The notes under the pieces are model-generated. The model ran no database searches. It was not told the origin of the DNA and saw only the letters and a program-made list of their open reading frames with translations. From Aurantiochytrium sp. KH105 (taxonomy: Eukaryota > Sar > Bigyra > Thraustochytrida > Thraustochytriidae): DNA of 64,000 nt. Within the stretch, counting starts at the first letter, position 1. Every line of letters begins with the position of its first letter. The position numbers and the translations under genes are program-made. The stretch lies in contig BGKB01000005.1 in the NCBI GenBank assembly GCA_003116975.1, forward strand, positions 315,880-379,879. Reading direction: 5' to 3'. Below, piece by piece: positions 9,657-18,778 of the stretch.

Positions 9657-10609
9657 TTATAAGATCGTGGCGTGCGACGCGTGCACGGGGCCCTGGACGG
9701 AGAGCGCGACGCGGAGGTGCGACGGACACACAGAGGAGCGTCCGAGTCTCGCGCAAAAGCTGAGGCATGCACGCCGGGCCAGTAGCCGCAAGAACGGATG
9801 CTCGGACACCAGTGAGCTCGGGAGAGAAAAGGAGAATACAGGCGCGCACTCCAAGAGAGGGCTGCATATGACGTTCCATACCTCGAGAGCCTGCTGCTGA
9901 GGGTACGACCATGCACTCATGGACTGAGCTGGCAGCGAATATGATATCGGGTATTCGAGCAGCCACCCTGCGAGGGCCACGAGCTGAAGCGGGTCATCGC
10001 CCGTTCGTAGATCCACGCGCACGAGATCTTCGTGCGAGCTTGTGCAGAGGCTAGCAAACAGTATATCGAGGCGCTGAAAGAGAAGATCAGGAACACGATC
10101 AGCAAGAGCAGCGCCGCGTTCAGAGTGCAGCTCGACAAAAACAGGAGCGTCACGAGCCCAGAGGCGAGCGCGAAGGCGATCCTTATTGATCAAGAAAATG
10201 GAGTCTTCGTCTACGAGCTGCACAACGGAGCAGAATTTGGAAGCCTCGATGCTAGCAAGCATCTTGACGAGTAGACTGGGGTCACGCAAAACCTGTGTCC
10301 GTGCATGATACGATTAGCCTCAAGCGAAATAGAAGAACGAGAGCAAAGCCAAGACCACGCCTCCGCACGTACAGCGATTGGGAAATTTGCATCCACAAGA
10401 ATGGCGGTACGCGCGGCGCTGACACATTGGAGCAGTGCCGCGCCCACCTCTTCAATCTTGCCCGCGCTTTCCTTTTGCGCTCGATTCTGCCCGAGGTGGT
10501 CTCGTACAAGCTTTTTGCCGCCGTCTCTGAATACTGTGGCGATATCAAACTTGAGAGAGCTGCGCTTGTTCGCGCCCAAGACCACAGCAAGTGCCGCCTG
10601 CTCCCCGCG
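9657..10609 (-). CDS. C1orf74-like protein (DUF4504), two exons, start unresolved
   Basis: Homologue of the uncharacterised UPF0739/C1orf74 family. Exon 2 (10292 to 9657, 211 residues) holds VQLVDEDSIFLINKDRL and the conserved LLEYPISYSLPAQ plus APVFSFSLPSSL. Exon 1 (10373 to at most 10609) ends in LLQCVSAARTAILVDANFPI. The join crosses an 80-base intron (10293-10372) with donor GTACGT and acceptor CACAG, phase 0, restoring DANFPIAVLRDPSLLVKML. Total is about 290 residues, near the human family member's length as I recall it. No ATG occurs in the exon 1 frame after the stop at 10610-10612. Translation may begin at a non-AUG codon, in a small upstream exon (an ATG at 10668 is a candidate), or there is a sequence error. 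Function unknown. Confidence 0.72.
10293..10372 (-). other. Intron in C1orf74-like gene
   Basis: 80 bases on the - strand. It begins GTACGTGCGG and ends CGGACACAG. It is phase 0 and joins the two conserved halves of the protein without a gap. Confidence 0.75.
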
Positions 10610-10667
10610 TCAACGTTATCGTCGTGGTCGTCGTCGTGGTCGTCGATGTCAACAATCAGTTTGGCCA

Positions 10668-10703
<36 letters not shown>

Positions 10704-11291
10704 CCAATTAGGGTCAGCCCTTCCCCACGCCATGCATACCTTCTCCCTATCGTCGAGACATTCCTCCGCCTCGGGCGTCGCCCACGCCAGCGCCAGCAGT
10801 GCGTCGCCCATCGATCGGCCCGCGCCTCTCGCGCTCTGCTCTGGTCTGATCATCCCTGCCTCATCCTCGTCAGCGAGGGTCCCTCCGGGGACTCCCCGGG
10901 GACACCGGTGTGCGCCCTGGCACGGTGGCCTTTCTGCACCGTGCCTCTTTTGTACCCGCCACGGGCTCAAAAGCGCGCCCAGAACGGCCGCCCGGTGAGA
11001 GAGGGAGGGAGAGAGAGAGGGAGAGAGAGAGAGGGAAAGAGGGCAGGAAGGCAGTCTCGCGAGGGCGCGGCGCGGCGCGGCGCGTGCGTTGCGTTGCGTT
11101 ACGTTGCGTTGCGTTGCGTGGCGGGCCGCCCGCTTGGCCCGGAGCATCCGCCTTTGCGTTCGTTCATCCAGGTCTTAAACCATCCAGGTTTTCAACCATC
11201 CAGGTTTTCATCCATCCATCCATCCATCCATCCATCTGTCCAAGCATCCATCCCGACGCCCGACGCTCGCTGCGGCGCGGCGCGCGGCGCC
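10610..11291. other. Repeat-rich leader/promoter of the TBC gene
   Basis: Holds a run of short repeats: CAGT units (10668-10702), a GA-rich block (10998-11040), GCGTT/GCGTG units (about 11084-11119) and CATC units (about 11208-11240). The TBC frame stays open back to 10305, but its translation here simply reads these repeats. I take it as non-coding 5' sequence. Confidence 0.55.
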
Positions 11292-14200
11292 ATGGAGCGC
11301 GCGGGAGCCGGCGACAAGGAGCGCGGCGAGGTGGGCGGCAGCAAGACCAAGGCCGCGGCGAGGCGCAAGAGCGGGCGCAGGAGGCGATCTCGGGGCGCCG
11401 GCGACGCCGACCACGGGGAGCCCGTTGCCGCCGCCGCCGCCGCCGCTGCTGCGGTTGCGGCTGCAGACCTCGTCGCGCGGCCGCCGACCGCGACCGCGAC
11501 CGCGACCGCAGATGCAGACGCAGACGCCGACGCGAATGCGGACCCAGACGCCGCGCGGGCGCAGAAACTCACGCAGAGCGCCAAGACGCGCAGGCGGAAA
11601 ATTGCACACGTCAGGTCCAGGACCGCGGACTCGGGCATCATTCGGAGGAGTTCCGTGTTCACGCCCTTCGCCAACGCTGCCAACCTCGGGCTCAGCGACG
11701 AGGACGGCGGCGCATCGAGCCCCGGGTCACCGGTCGGCTCACGAATTCGAAGAGTGGCCAGCGAACCTCGCGTTGTGAATGACCTCGATCTCACGCAGCG
11801 AGGTCTTGCCAAGCTCGAGTCGACCGACTTTACCGAGGTCTACCTCGCGTCCGAAGACGAAGCGGGCATGGGAAACAGCTCCGAGGCTTCGGATGACGCG
11901 CGAAGTGTTGTTCAAGGCAATGACGGCAGCGCAGACGCTGACTCTGGCAATCCTTTTTCAATGAGATGGAAACTATCGAGGCGCAGCAACGGAGCCGCGC
12001 GCAAAAAGAAACGGCATCGACGTCGAAAAGACGAGAGCGTCCAGCACTCTTATTTTCTTGACGATAATGGCGAACTACGTGACGAATACGGTTTCAAAGT
12101 GGAGGATAACGAACCAAAATACCTCTGTCCTCCTCCCGACTCCCGCGCGGCCCACGCGGCCGTTCCACATGACACCAAGAAGCGGATACTCAGTAGAGAG
12201 GCTCTCAAACGTCGCCAGCGTCGCGTATGGTCTGCGGTAATTGACGATTTTGGGGGTTCGCTGAGCAATATTCCTGGCGGCGCACTCGAGCGATGGCGCA
12301 AGTATTATGCCATGGAACAGCTCGATGACAGTGCCGACAGGTACCTCTTGAAGATATCCTCGCCATTGCCATCGCATCACTCACCCCAAGGCTCATCAGC
12401 AGCCCCCCCTGAAGCATTTTATTCGCCCAGAGCAGGGGGCTCATCGCATCGGAAACAAGTCTCGCTCGGATCCGCGTCTCAGCAATCGCAAGACAGTAGC
12501 AATGGCGGTGTTGGCGGCGACTTGGACAAGGACAGCCCAAGACGCAGCAGCGGGGGCGCGGGTGTCAAGTCTCGGTCTTCCTTTGGTCATCATGTCGAAT
12601 CAGTAGTGCGAAAGCTTCGAATTCGCAAGCGACGTCACGACCGTGATGATGGGAGCGATGAGGCGCGGGCCGCTCGCTCTGATAGCATGGCGAGCCACGG
12701 TGAAGCGCATTCTACCAACGGCCGCGGCCCAGTATTACCGCAGGGCCCGGGCCAATCGCATGCGCAGCTCCAAGCCGCCGCTGCAGCTGCCGAGTCGGCA
12801 TCTGCATCGCAGATTCGTCACGTGACATCAGCCATTCGCCATTATGGTATCCCCCCTCGTTTGCGAAGGGAGGTGTGGCTCATGTGCTCGGGTGCCCTCG
12901 AAAAGCAACGAGATAGCGGACCCACCGAGCAGTACGAGTATCTCGTTGCCTGCGCCACGTCAGGAGAGGCGCCAGAGATGGGCGAGATTATTGAGCGTGA
13001 TCTGCATCGCACTTTTCCCACAAACTATCACTTTGAGAACGAGGAGGGCATTACGCGGATGCGGCGAGTGCTCCTGGCGTATTCTTTGCGAAACGAAGCC
13101 ATTGGATACTGTCAAAGTATGAATTTTCTCGTGGCCGTTTTACTTTTGCACATGGACGAGAATCTCGCCTTTTGGGTGCTCGCAAGCATTGTCGAAGACC
13201 TTGTGCCGGGACACTACACAAAGCAAATGACCGGCATGCACGTCGACCAGCGAGTTTTTGAGTCCTTGGTCAAGCAGAAACTTCCCAAGCTCTATGCCCA
13301 TCTCGAATCCTTTGAGTTCCCGCTCGAATTTGTCACATATCAGTGGTTTCTGTGTTTGTTTGTCAATTCTCTTCCACTCGAGACGACTTTACGCATATGG
13401 GACTGCTTTTTGCACGAGGGGGTCAAGGCACTTTTTCGCGCAGGCATTGCCATCCTCATGATTTTGCAAAAGGACATTCTCGCCTGCGATAGTTTCCAGG
13501 ATGTCTATGCTTGTATTTCTCTCGCCGATAATATTGATCGTAAGTCTCAGCTCACGGCAGAGCGCGTTCTCAAGATTGCCTATGATTCGATCGTGTTTCG
13601 TTCTTTCCCTTCGTCTCGTATTGCTCAGCTTCGCTCGCATCACTTGCCAGAGGTTATGGGCAACCTCGGCCAGCAGACTGCGTGGACGGACTTTACTCCC
13701 AAAACTTCAGCGGATGAGCATGAAGAAAAGGATCATAAACATTGCTACGATGAGGCAGATGATGAAGACGACGACGAGGCATCAGACGCAAAGGCAGATG
13801 AAGAGACGAGAAATGGAGTCGAAAATGGAAGTGGCGAGCTTGCGAAAAAGGGAAGTGTTCTTGCAAAAGCAAGTTACCACGACGGGGATACAATGAGTTT
13901 TGGTGGCGAGGGGGAATCGAGAGCAGCTGTGCACAGCGTGGCGGGGGCTAATGGCACTGCAGATTCCCATGTCGAAGAAAAGTCTCATCGCGTACTTGAC
14001 ATGGACAAAGTGGACCTCGCGGATTCTTCTCCTCGTGCCAACGGATCCCACGAGGATGGCCACGCCACGCGATCTTCTCATTCCCATTCTGAAGGGTATC
14101 TCCCTCGCAGTGAGAGCATGGAGGACCTCAACGAAGACCCTGCAATCAAGACGTCAAACTCGGGGTCCTTTCATGGCGCTACCAAGCTCCGGCGCAAGGT

Positions 14201-15449
14201 CTCGCGGAGACCCTCGACTTCGTTCAAATATCAGCTGCGGCGAACATCAGAAGGCCCGATGGCAACTTTGACGCAGCTCGGCCTGCGGTCAGATCGATCG
14301 GCCTCACTGAACTTGACGCCAAGTTCACGCGTGAGCGCAAGTCAGTTGGAGACCGAAGCGGGCTCGAAGCGACGAGCAAGCGCAAACATTTCTTCTAGCT
14401 CGGGGGCGCAGCAGCAGCAGCAGCACCGAGGCCAGTCTCTGAATTTTCTTGCGTTGCTCCCGCCTCGTCAGGCAAGTGAAGGTGGGTCTGCTGCGCGCAA
14501 CGGGCAAAGGGCAGAGAGCGAAAATGCTGTCTTGCGTTACAATCTCGAGTCCGCCAAAGCAGAGATTCACGCAAGTGCAAGTGCAAATGGAGATGCTGGC
14601 ACGGGCCCGGGCGCGGGTGCAGGTGCAGGTGCAGGTGCAAGTACAGGTGTAGGTGCACATGTTGACTCCAAGGCCGAACCCATCGCCGTTGCATCCGCCT
14701 CAGTGGCCACTAGCACCATGGCGCGTCGTGCTGCGTCGACAGATACAGAGTTCGACGATACCAGCGACAACAACAATGAAGAAGAGGATGACGATATCGT
14801 CGAGGACTCCCTCAGCCACCTCGATCTTGACCTGAATGACGAGGACGACGAGGACGAGGACGATGATGGGTCTGATCTCCCCAGCGAATTCTCGGAGCTT
14901 CTTCCTTCCCTCGCATACGTCATGTCGGCCCGACAGGTCGAACTTGACGAGGCTGAACTCCCTCGAGCCGTTTCCTCGATGGATGCCGCGACGCGAACTT
15001 CTCTGACGACGGGGAATGAGTATGAGAAAAGCAAGACCTCGGATATTGCGACGTCACGAAACGGTCGCCATTCTCCCTTATCGACTTCCCATCCACAACT
15101 TGTGGGCCGACCGTCAACGGCGCCGCCACGGTCCTCGCCATCCCAAGAAGATCGAAGCGTCCGTGAATGGGCTGACGACGAAGGCATCCGTGTCACTGCC
15201 GGGCCTCCGGATGAGACAGATGAAAGCGCGTATGCAAGCGACAATCTTGGAAATGTGCATGCGAGGGATCACGATGAAGAGACTTTCGGGAGATCTTGCG
15301 CCAATGAAAATACAGGCCGGTCGTTGACAAGCTCGAGCGGTGACTTGGCGTCACCCTCCGCTGACACGACCTCGGCCAGCTCGCGAAGCAAAAAGAAGCG
15401 CGGGCTGCTCGCTCGTATGGGCTGGCAGCATAATCGTAAGTCGCTGTGA
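11292..15449 (+). CDS. TBC-domain Rab GTPase-activating protein
   Basis: A 1385-residue protein. The TBC domain spans ~520-775: it starts IPPRLRREVWLMCSGALEK, has the arginine-finger motif IERDLHRTFP (~567-576) and the glutamine-finger motif GYCQSMNFLV (~605), then LWDC-type WDCFLHEGVKALFRAG. Both catalytic fingers are present, so it should stimulate GTP hydrolysis by a Rab. The domain order and spacing resemble TBC1D8/9 or EVI5-like members, but I see no GRAM, PH or coiled-coil partner. The flanks are long, charged and low-complexity, with poly-Ala, poly-His/Asp, acidic runs and an Ala/Gly repeat encoded by GGTGCA units near 14620. The ATG at 11292 is chosen for its context (GCGCCATGG) and because the open frame upstream translates simple repeats. 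Confidence 0.9.
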   Translation: MERAGAGDKERGEVGGSKTKAAARRKSGRRRRSRGAGDADHGEPVAAAAAAAAAVAAADLVARPPTATATATADADADADANADPDAARAQKLTQSAKTRRRKIAHVRSRTADSGIIRRSSVFTPFANAANLGLSDEDGGASSPGSPVGSRIRRVASEPRVVNDLDLTQRGLAKLESTDFTEVYLASEDEAGMGNSSEASDDARSVVQGNDGSADADSGNPFSMRWKLSRRSNGAARKKKRHRRRKDESVQHSYFLDDNGELRDEYGFKVEDNEPKYLCPPPDSRAAHAAVPHDTKKRILSREALKRRQRRVWSAVIDDFGGSLSNIPGGALERWRKYYAMEQLDDSADRYLLKISSPLPSHHSPQGSSAAPPEAFYSPRAGGSSHRKQVSLGSASQQSQDSSNGGVGGDLDKDSPRRSSGGAGVKSRSSFGHHVESVVRKLRIRKRRHDRDDGSDEARAARSDSMASHGEAHSTNGRGPVLPQGPGQSHAQLQAAAAAAESASASQIRHVTSAIRHYGIPPRLRREVWLMCSGALEKQRDSGPTEQYEYLVACATSGEAPEMGEIIERDLHRTFPTNYHFENEEGITRMRRVLLAYSLRNEAIGYCQSMNFLVAVLLLHMDENLAFWVLASIVEDLVPGHYTKQMTGMHVDQRVFESLVKQKLPKLYAHLESFEFPLEFVTYQWFLCLFVNSLPLETTLRIWDCFLHEGVKALFRAGIAILMILQKDILACDSFQDVYACISLADNIDRKSQLTAERVLKIAYDSIVFRSFPSSRIAQLRSHHLPEVMGNLGQQTAWTDFTPKTSADEHEEKDHKHCYDEADDEDDDEASDAKADEETRNGVENGSGELAKKGSVLAKASYHDGDTMSFGGEGESRAAVHSVAGANGTADSHVEEKSHRVLDMDKVDLADSSPRANGSHEDGHATRSSHSHSEGYLPRSESMEDLNEDPAIKTSNSGSFHGATKLRRKVSRRPSTSFKYQLRRTSEGPMATLTQLGLRSDRSASLNLTPSSRVSASQLETEAGSKRRASANISSSSGAQQQQQHRGQSLNFLALLPPRQASEGGSAARNGQRAESENAVLRYNLESAKAEIHASASANGDAGTGPGAGAGAGAGASTGVGAHVDSKAEPIAVASASVATSTMARRAASTDTEFDDTSDNNNEEEDDDIVEDSLSHLDLDLNDEDDEDEDDDGSDLPSEFSELLPSLAYVMSARQVELDEAELPRAVSSMDAATRTSLTTGNEYEKSKTSDIATSRNGRHSPLSTSHPQLVGRPSTAPPRSSPSQEDRSVREWADDEGIRVTAGPPDETDESAYASDNLGNVHARDHDEETFGRSCANENTGRSLTSSSGDLASPSADTTSASSRSKKKRGLLARMGWQHNRKSL

Positions 15450-15818
15450 GCAAGACTTTTTTTTTCGAATTTTGGCACGCCACAGAATCTCGAGATGATG
15501 TTACGTATCTATTGTGGCAGTCAACAATTTGCTCGTTTTGTATATTGAACACGTCTTGATTTATTGGTGGGTGTGATTGCCCCACGCGTCCGTGTGTTGC
15601 AAGACTAAAATTAGGATCGTGAACTCTATTGTAAAAGTGACACAAACTTGCACAGCGAATTGCAAGGTGTAATGGCAAAAGCGAAAGCATACGGCACATG
15701 CTGATTGAATTTTCTTTCTTTCGAAGCAAGAACAAAAGCAAGAGCGCACGGTATCAATTTATCTGGCGACATGAAGAGCAAAACTCTTAAATTTTTTGGG
15801 AGAGGGATAGTCCACACG

Positions 15819-17357
15819 TCACTCATCTTGTATCTTCCACATGGATACAAGATAGTTGGACAGCTGGTGTATGTCATTCTTGATGGCAAGTCGCTTGCTA
15901 TTATCAAGCTCCTTTTGCTGTGCCCTTGCCTGCGCCTTGACCTGCTGGAGCTCGCCAGCAAGTTTGCGCTGTTGATTTTTGTGCTTTGAAATGAGCGAGT
16001 GACGTTTCTCTTCCGTCTTTCGCAGCACGTCGCGGTAGGTTTCGCGCGCCATCTGCGCGGCAAGCACTTCTTCGTCGTCTTGTTTGGACTCTTTCGTCTC
16101 GATACTATTCTCGAGTCCGAATCCACCACCACGGCCAGGGCGTCTGCCGCGCGTCATTTCAACAGCATCGCTCTCATTCGCGCTTCCGTTCGAAAGCAAG
16201 CTTGATGGCGAAGCATACTGCGAAGCAGCCTCGCAGAGCTCCGATGGAGGTCGTAAACGGTACACACGGCGACTCTGTGTCATGCGAAAGGTCAACTTGC
16301 GGTCCGCAATGTCTCCGCCGCTGCCATTCATCTCCAGGAAGCGGTCGATGAGAGGACTATGTGCAAACTCCATAGGATGATGAACCGTTGACGTTTCGAC
16401 GTTGACAAAGCTCTGCGCAGCTGGACCCGCGTCCTCTAGCTTCTGCTCAAATTGTACAAGCGCCAAATGACCCGCGTCGATGGCGCTAGCGCCGCCGCTC
16501 GCCACAAGAGCAAGCGGGTCATCAGCGTCTGCACCGGCATCGTTGCTAAACATGAGTCGTCGCATCGATGCGCGGCGGATACTATTCGAACCCTCTGCAC
16601 CCCAGTGGGATATGTCCGGCTTTTGCAAGGCGGCGCACCCGTGGATCCACTCTCCGACCTTGTGCGACAGATAGATTTTAAAGGTGGCGTCAAAGTGCCC
16701 CTTTGACCCCGGGTAAGCTGCGCAAAAAATCATATAAATGGCCTGCGCAACAGCGTCATCGAAATACTTGAGAAATCCGTCGCGCACCTTGGGGTGCATG
16801 CCCACTCGCAACGAGAAATAAAGGGTTGCGAGTTCGTCGAACAACCGGGACCTAGCGCGAAGAACAGCTTCGCGATCGAAGAACTCGAGAAATTTGGTGC
16901 TTTGCAGCTGCAAGACTGCAAAGTCCAAAAATGCCCACCAAAAGGCAACCTGTGTGAATCGTCTGGGCACAGGCTTGCCAAAGTGCTTTCGCCAATTCGA
17001 TTTTGCTTTGAGGGAAGCGAACTTGTAGCTGTCGGTCACTGGCCCAATAATGCTGCTCAAACCTGCCTTGGCTGGTAGCTCGGGACACTCAAAGTTCTCC
17101 ACCAACATCCATTCAAGCCGCTCATCATCGAGACGGGCCTGCTTGCCGTGATGGTGCATGGAATGATGCTTTCTGCTCTTCTCAGCTCCGTTCGCGGAGC
17201 CCGCGGACGAGTTTCCAAAGTGTGCAGCAGAGGCATCCTCATCTTCACCTCGCTTGGATTCGCTCGAGCCAAACACATTCTTGTCGTGCTGCGCCTCGTG
17301 CTCGTTATCGTAGTGCTCAACCTCTGTGACGAACGCGGCAGGCGCTGGCTCTGCCAT
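15819..17357 (-). CDS. FAM227-like protein (FWWh domain)
   Basis: A 512-residue protein of the FAM227A/B type, whose members are uncharacterised and common in ciliated eukaryotes. The diagnostic segment is QVAFWWAFLDFAVLQLQS (~residues 136-153), followed by LFDELATLYFSLRVGMHPKVRDGFLKYF-like helices and IYMIFCAAYPGSKGHFDATF. The C-terminal third is a basic/acidic coiled coil (KHKNQQRKLAGELQQVKAQA). The N-terminus is His/Asp-rich. The frame extends to 17396 without an ATG; the first Met is at 17357. Single exon. Assignment to FAM227 rests on the FWW motif and the flanking helices. Confidence 0.75.
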   Translation of the reverse strand: MAEPAPAAFVTEVEHYDNEHEAQHDKNVFGSSESKRGEDEDASAAHFGNSSAGSANGAEKSRKHHSMHHHGKQARLDDERLEWMLVENFECPELPAKAGLSSIIGPVTDSYKFASLKAKSNWRKHFGKPVPRRFTQVAFWWAFLDFAVLQLQSTKFLEFFDREAVLRARSRLFDELATLYFSLRVGMHPKVRDGFLKYFDDAVAQAIYMIFCAAYPGSKGHFDATFKIYLSHKVGEWIHGCAALQKPDISHWGAEGSNSIRRASMRRLMFSNDAGADADDPLALVASGGASAIDAGHLALVQFEQKLEDAGPAAQSFVNVETSTVHHPMEFAHSPLIDRFLEMNGSGGDIADRKLTFRMTQSRRVYRLRPPSELCEAASQYASPSSLLSNGSANESDAVEMTRGRRPGRGGGFGLENSIETKESKQDDEEVLAAQMARETYRDVLRKTEEKRHSLISKHKNQQRKLAGELQQVKAQARAQQKELDNSKRLAIKNDIHQLSNYLVSMWKIQDE

Positions 17358-18778
17358 GGTTCGCAATTTTGAGATTGTGGCAGTCAGCACGTCCAAGTCT
17401 CAGCAAGCGAAGAACGATTGCGAGCGCGCGCGCCAGCGCGCACGCCAATGGTCGGTCAGCTAGGCCAAGGCTAGATAGTCCCTGGACCTGGCCGCTTCTT
17501 CAAGTTGTCCGGAAGGGCCTTGGTTCCATATTTCCGTCACCACGAGGGGAGGATGTTCCCGCGCCGTAGTACACACCATCCATTGCGAGTTTCGCGAGGA
17601 CCGTCCGCGTTCTCAGCGAACGGAATTGTACAGTATGCCACCGTGGAGTCGAAACCTTTTCGTCATGCTTGCCCTCGTACATGGGCACCACCTAGACATG
17701 ACAGTTGGGAACAACACAACAGACCTTGCACATTTTGTTCCGCCCTCATATTAGCCTCCTTCTCTTGAGGTGACCTCGGTTTGTCCGTTGAAATGTCGCA
17801 AGTCCGAGTCCGAGTCGCTGCGGAGTCGCGGTCTAGGGCCGTGGCCCGGAGTCAGGAGTCGGGCTCAAGCTCTGGCACTCTGGCGAGGCACGGCGGCTGA
17901 TAGGGATGCTGACTCGGAGCTGAAAGCGCAAGTGCCTGCAACAATCCGGACGCTCAAAGCTGCGGCAGTTTGGCCTTCTGCATTGACAGTGAGCGCGGAC
18001 GAGAGGAGGGTGGGTGCCAATTTGGCCCTTACTACACGGTGACTCCGAGTCGTCCGTCAAGAGTATCTTGTCTTCCTTAGGCTGCAGTTCGTTTCGCACA
18101 CCACCTTCACGACCAGGGATACGTTACGGATTCTGTTTGCCAGCCGCGCTGGCTGACCGGCGGCACACTGAGCAAGGGCGGGCGATGACCACCATACAAT
18201 AGAGAGGGCACAGACATCGAGCAGAAGTTTACCGCTTTAGATGGGTGAGAGGCCTTTTCTCTTGCTTGGGCAAAGCTCTAGGTTTCGTCAGGCACGCCGT
18301 GGCACGACCGCGACCACCCAGGGTGGCGCAAGGCTGCCCTGCCGCCAGGGTTGGGTCGCACGCGGAGGCGCTGACCAGGCCAAGCACGTGCTTGTGACGT
18401 TTTGCCGCCTGTCTGCCGGTCTTCTTGCCTCCACGACCAAGGAAATCGGCATCAGCGTCGCGTCGCGAACACGCGGCCAAGACGACAAAGAACAATCTCG
18501 CGCGAAACTCTGAAGATCGTCTTTAGAAATTTGACTTCGTTACAGACGTCTGAACGGTGACGCAAAGACGAAGCGCGTCGCGTTTGTGATCGAACCTCGA
18601 GCTTGCGTGTGATCAAACCTTGCGCTTTTTTGCGACCAAGCCTCGAGCTCGTTTGCGACCAAGCCTCGAGCTCTCCGGAGAAGGTCTTGCTCTGATTTTC
18701 TTTGCTTTGCTTTGCTTTGCTTTGCTTTGCTTTGCTTCGCTTTCACAGACCACCCAACCAACCCGCCATTCGCCCATC
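17358..18778. other. 1.4 kb divergent intergenic region
   Basis: Separates FAM227 (-) and the cyclase fusion (+). I see no convincing gene. Near the cyclase start are a 23-base direct repeat (18629-18673) and a TTTGC pentamer run (18701-18735). Confidence 0.5.
18629..18735. repeat. 23-base direct repeat and (TTTGC)7 tract
   Basis: Two tandem copies of TTTGCGACCAAGCCTCGAGCTC (18629-18650 and 18652-18673) are followed by seven TTTGC units (18701-18735). They lie 44-150 bases before the ATG at 18779. They read through in frame with the gene but look like leader sequence. Confidence 0.9.
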
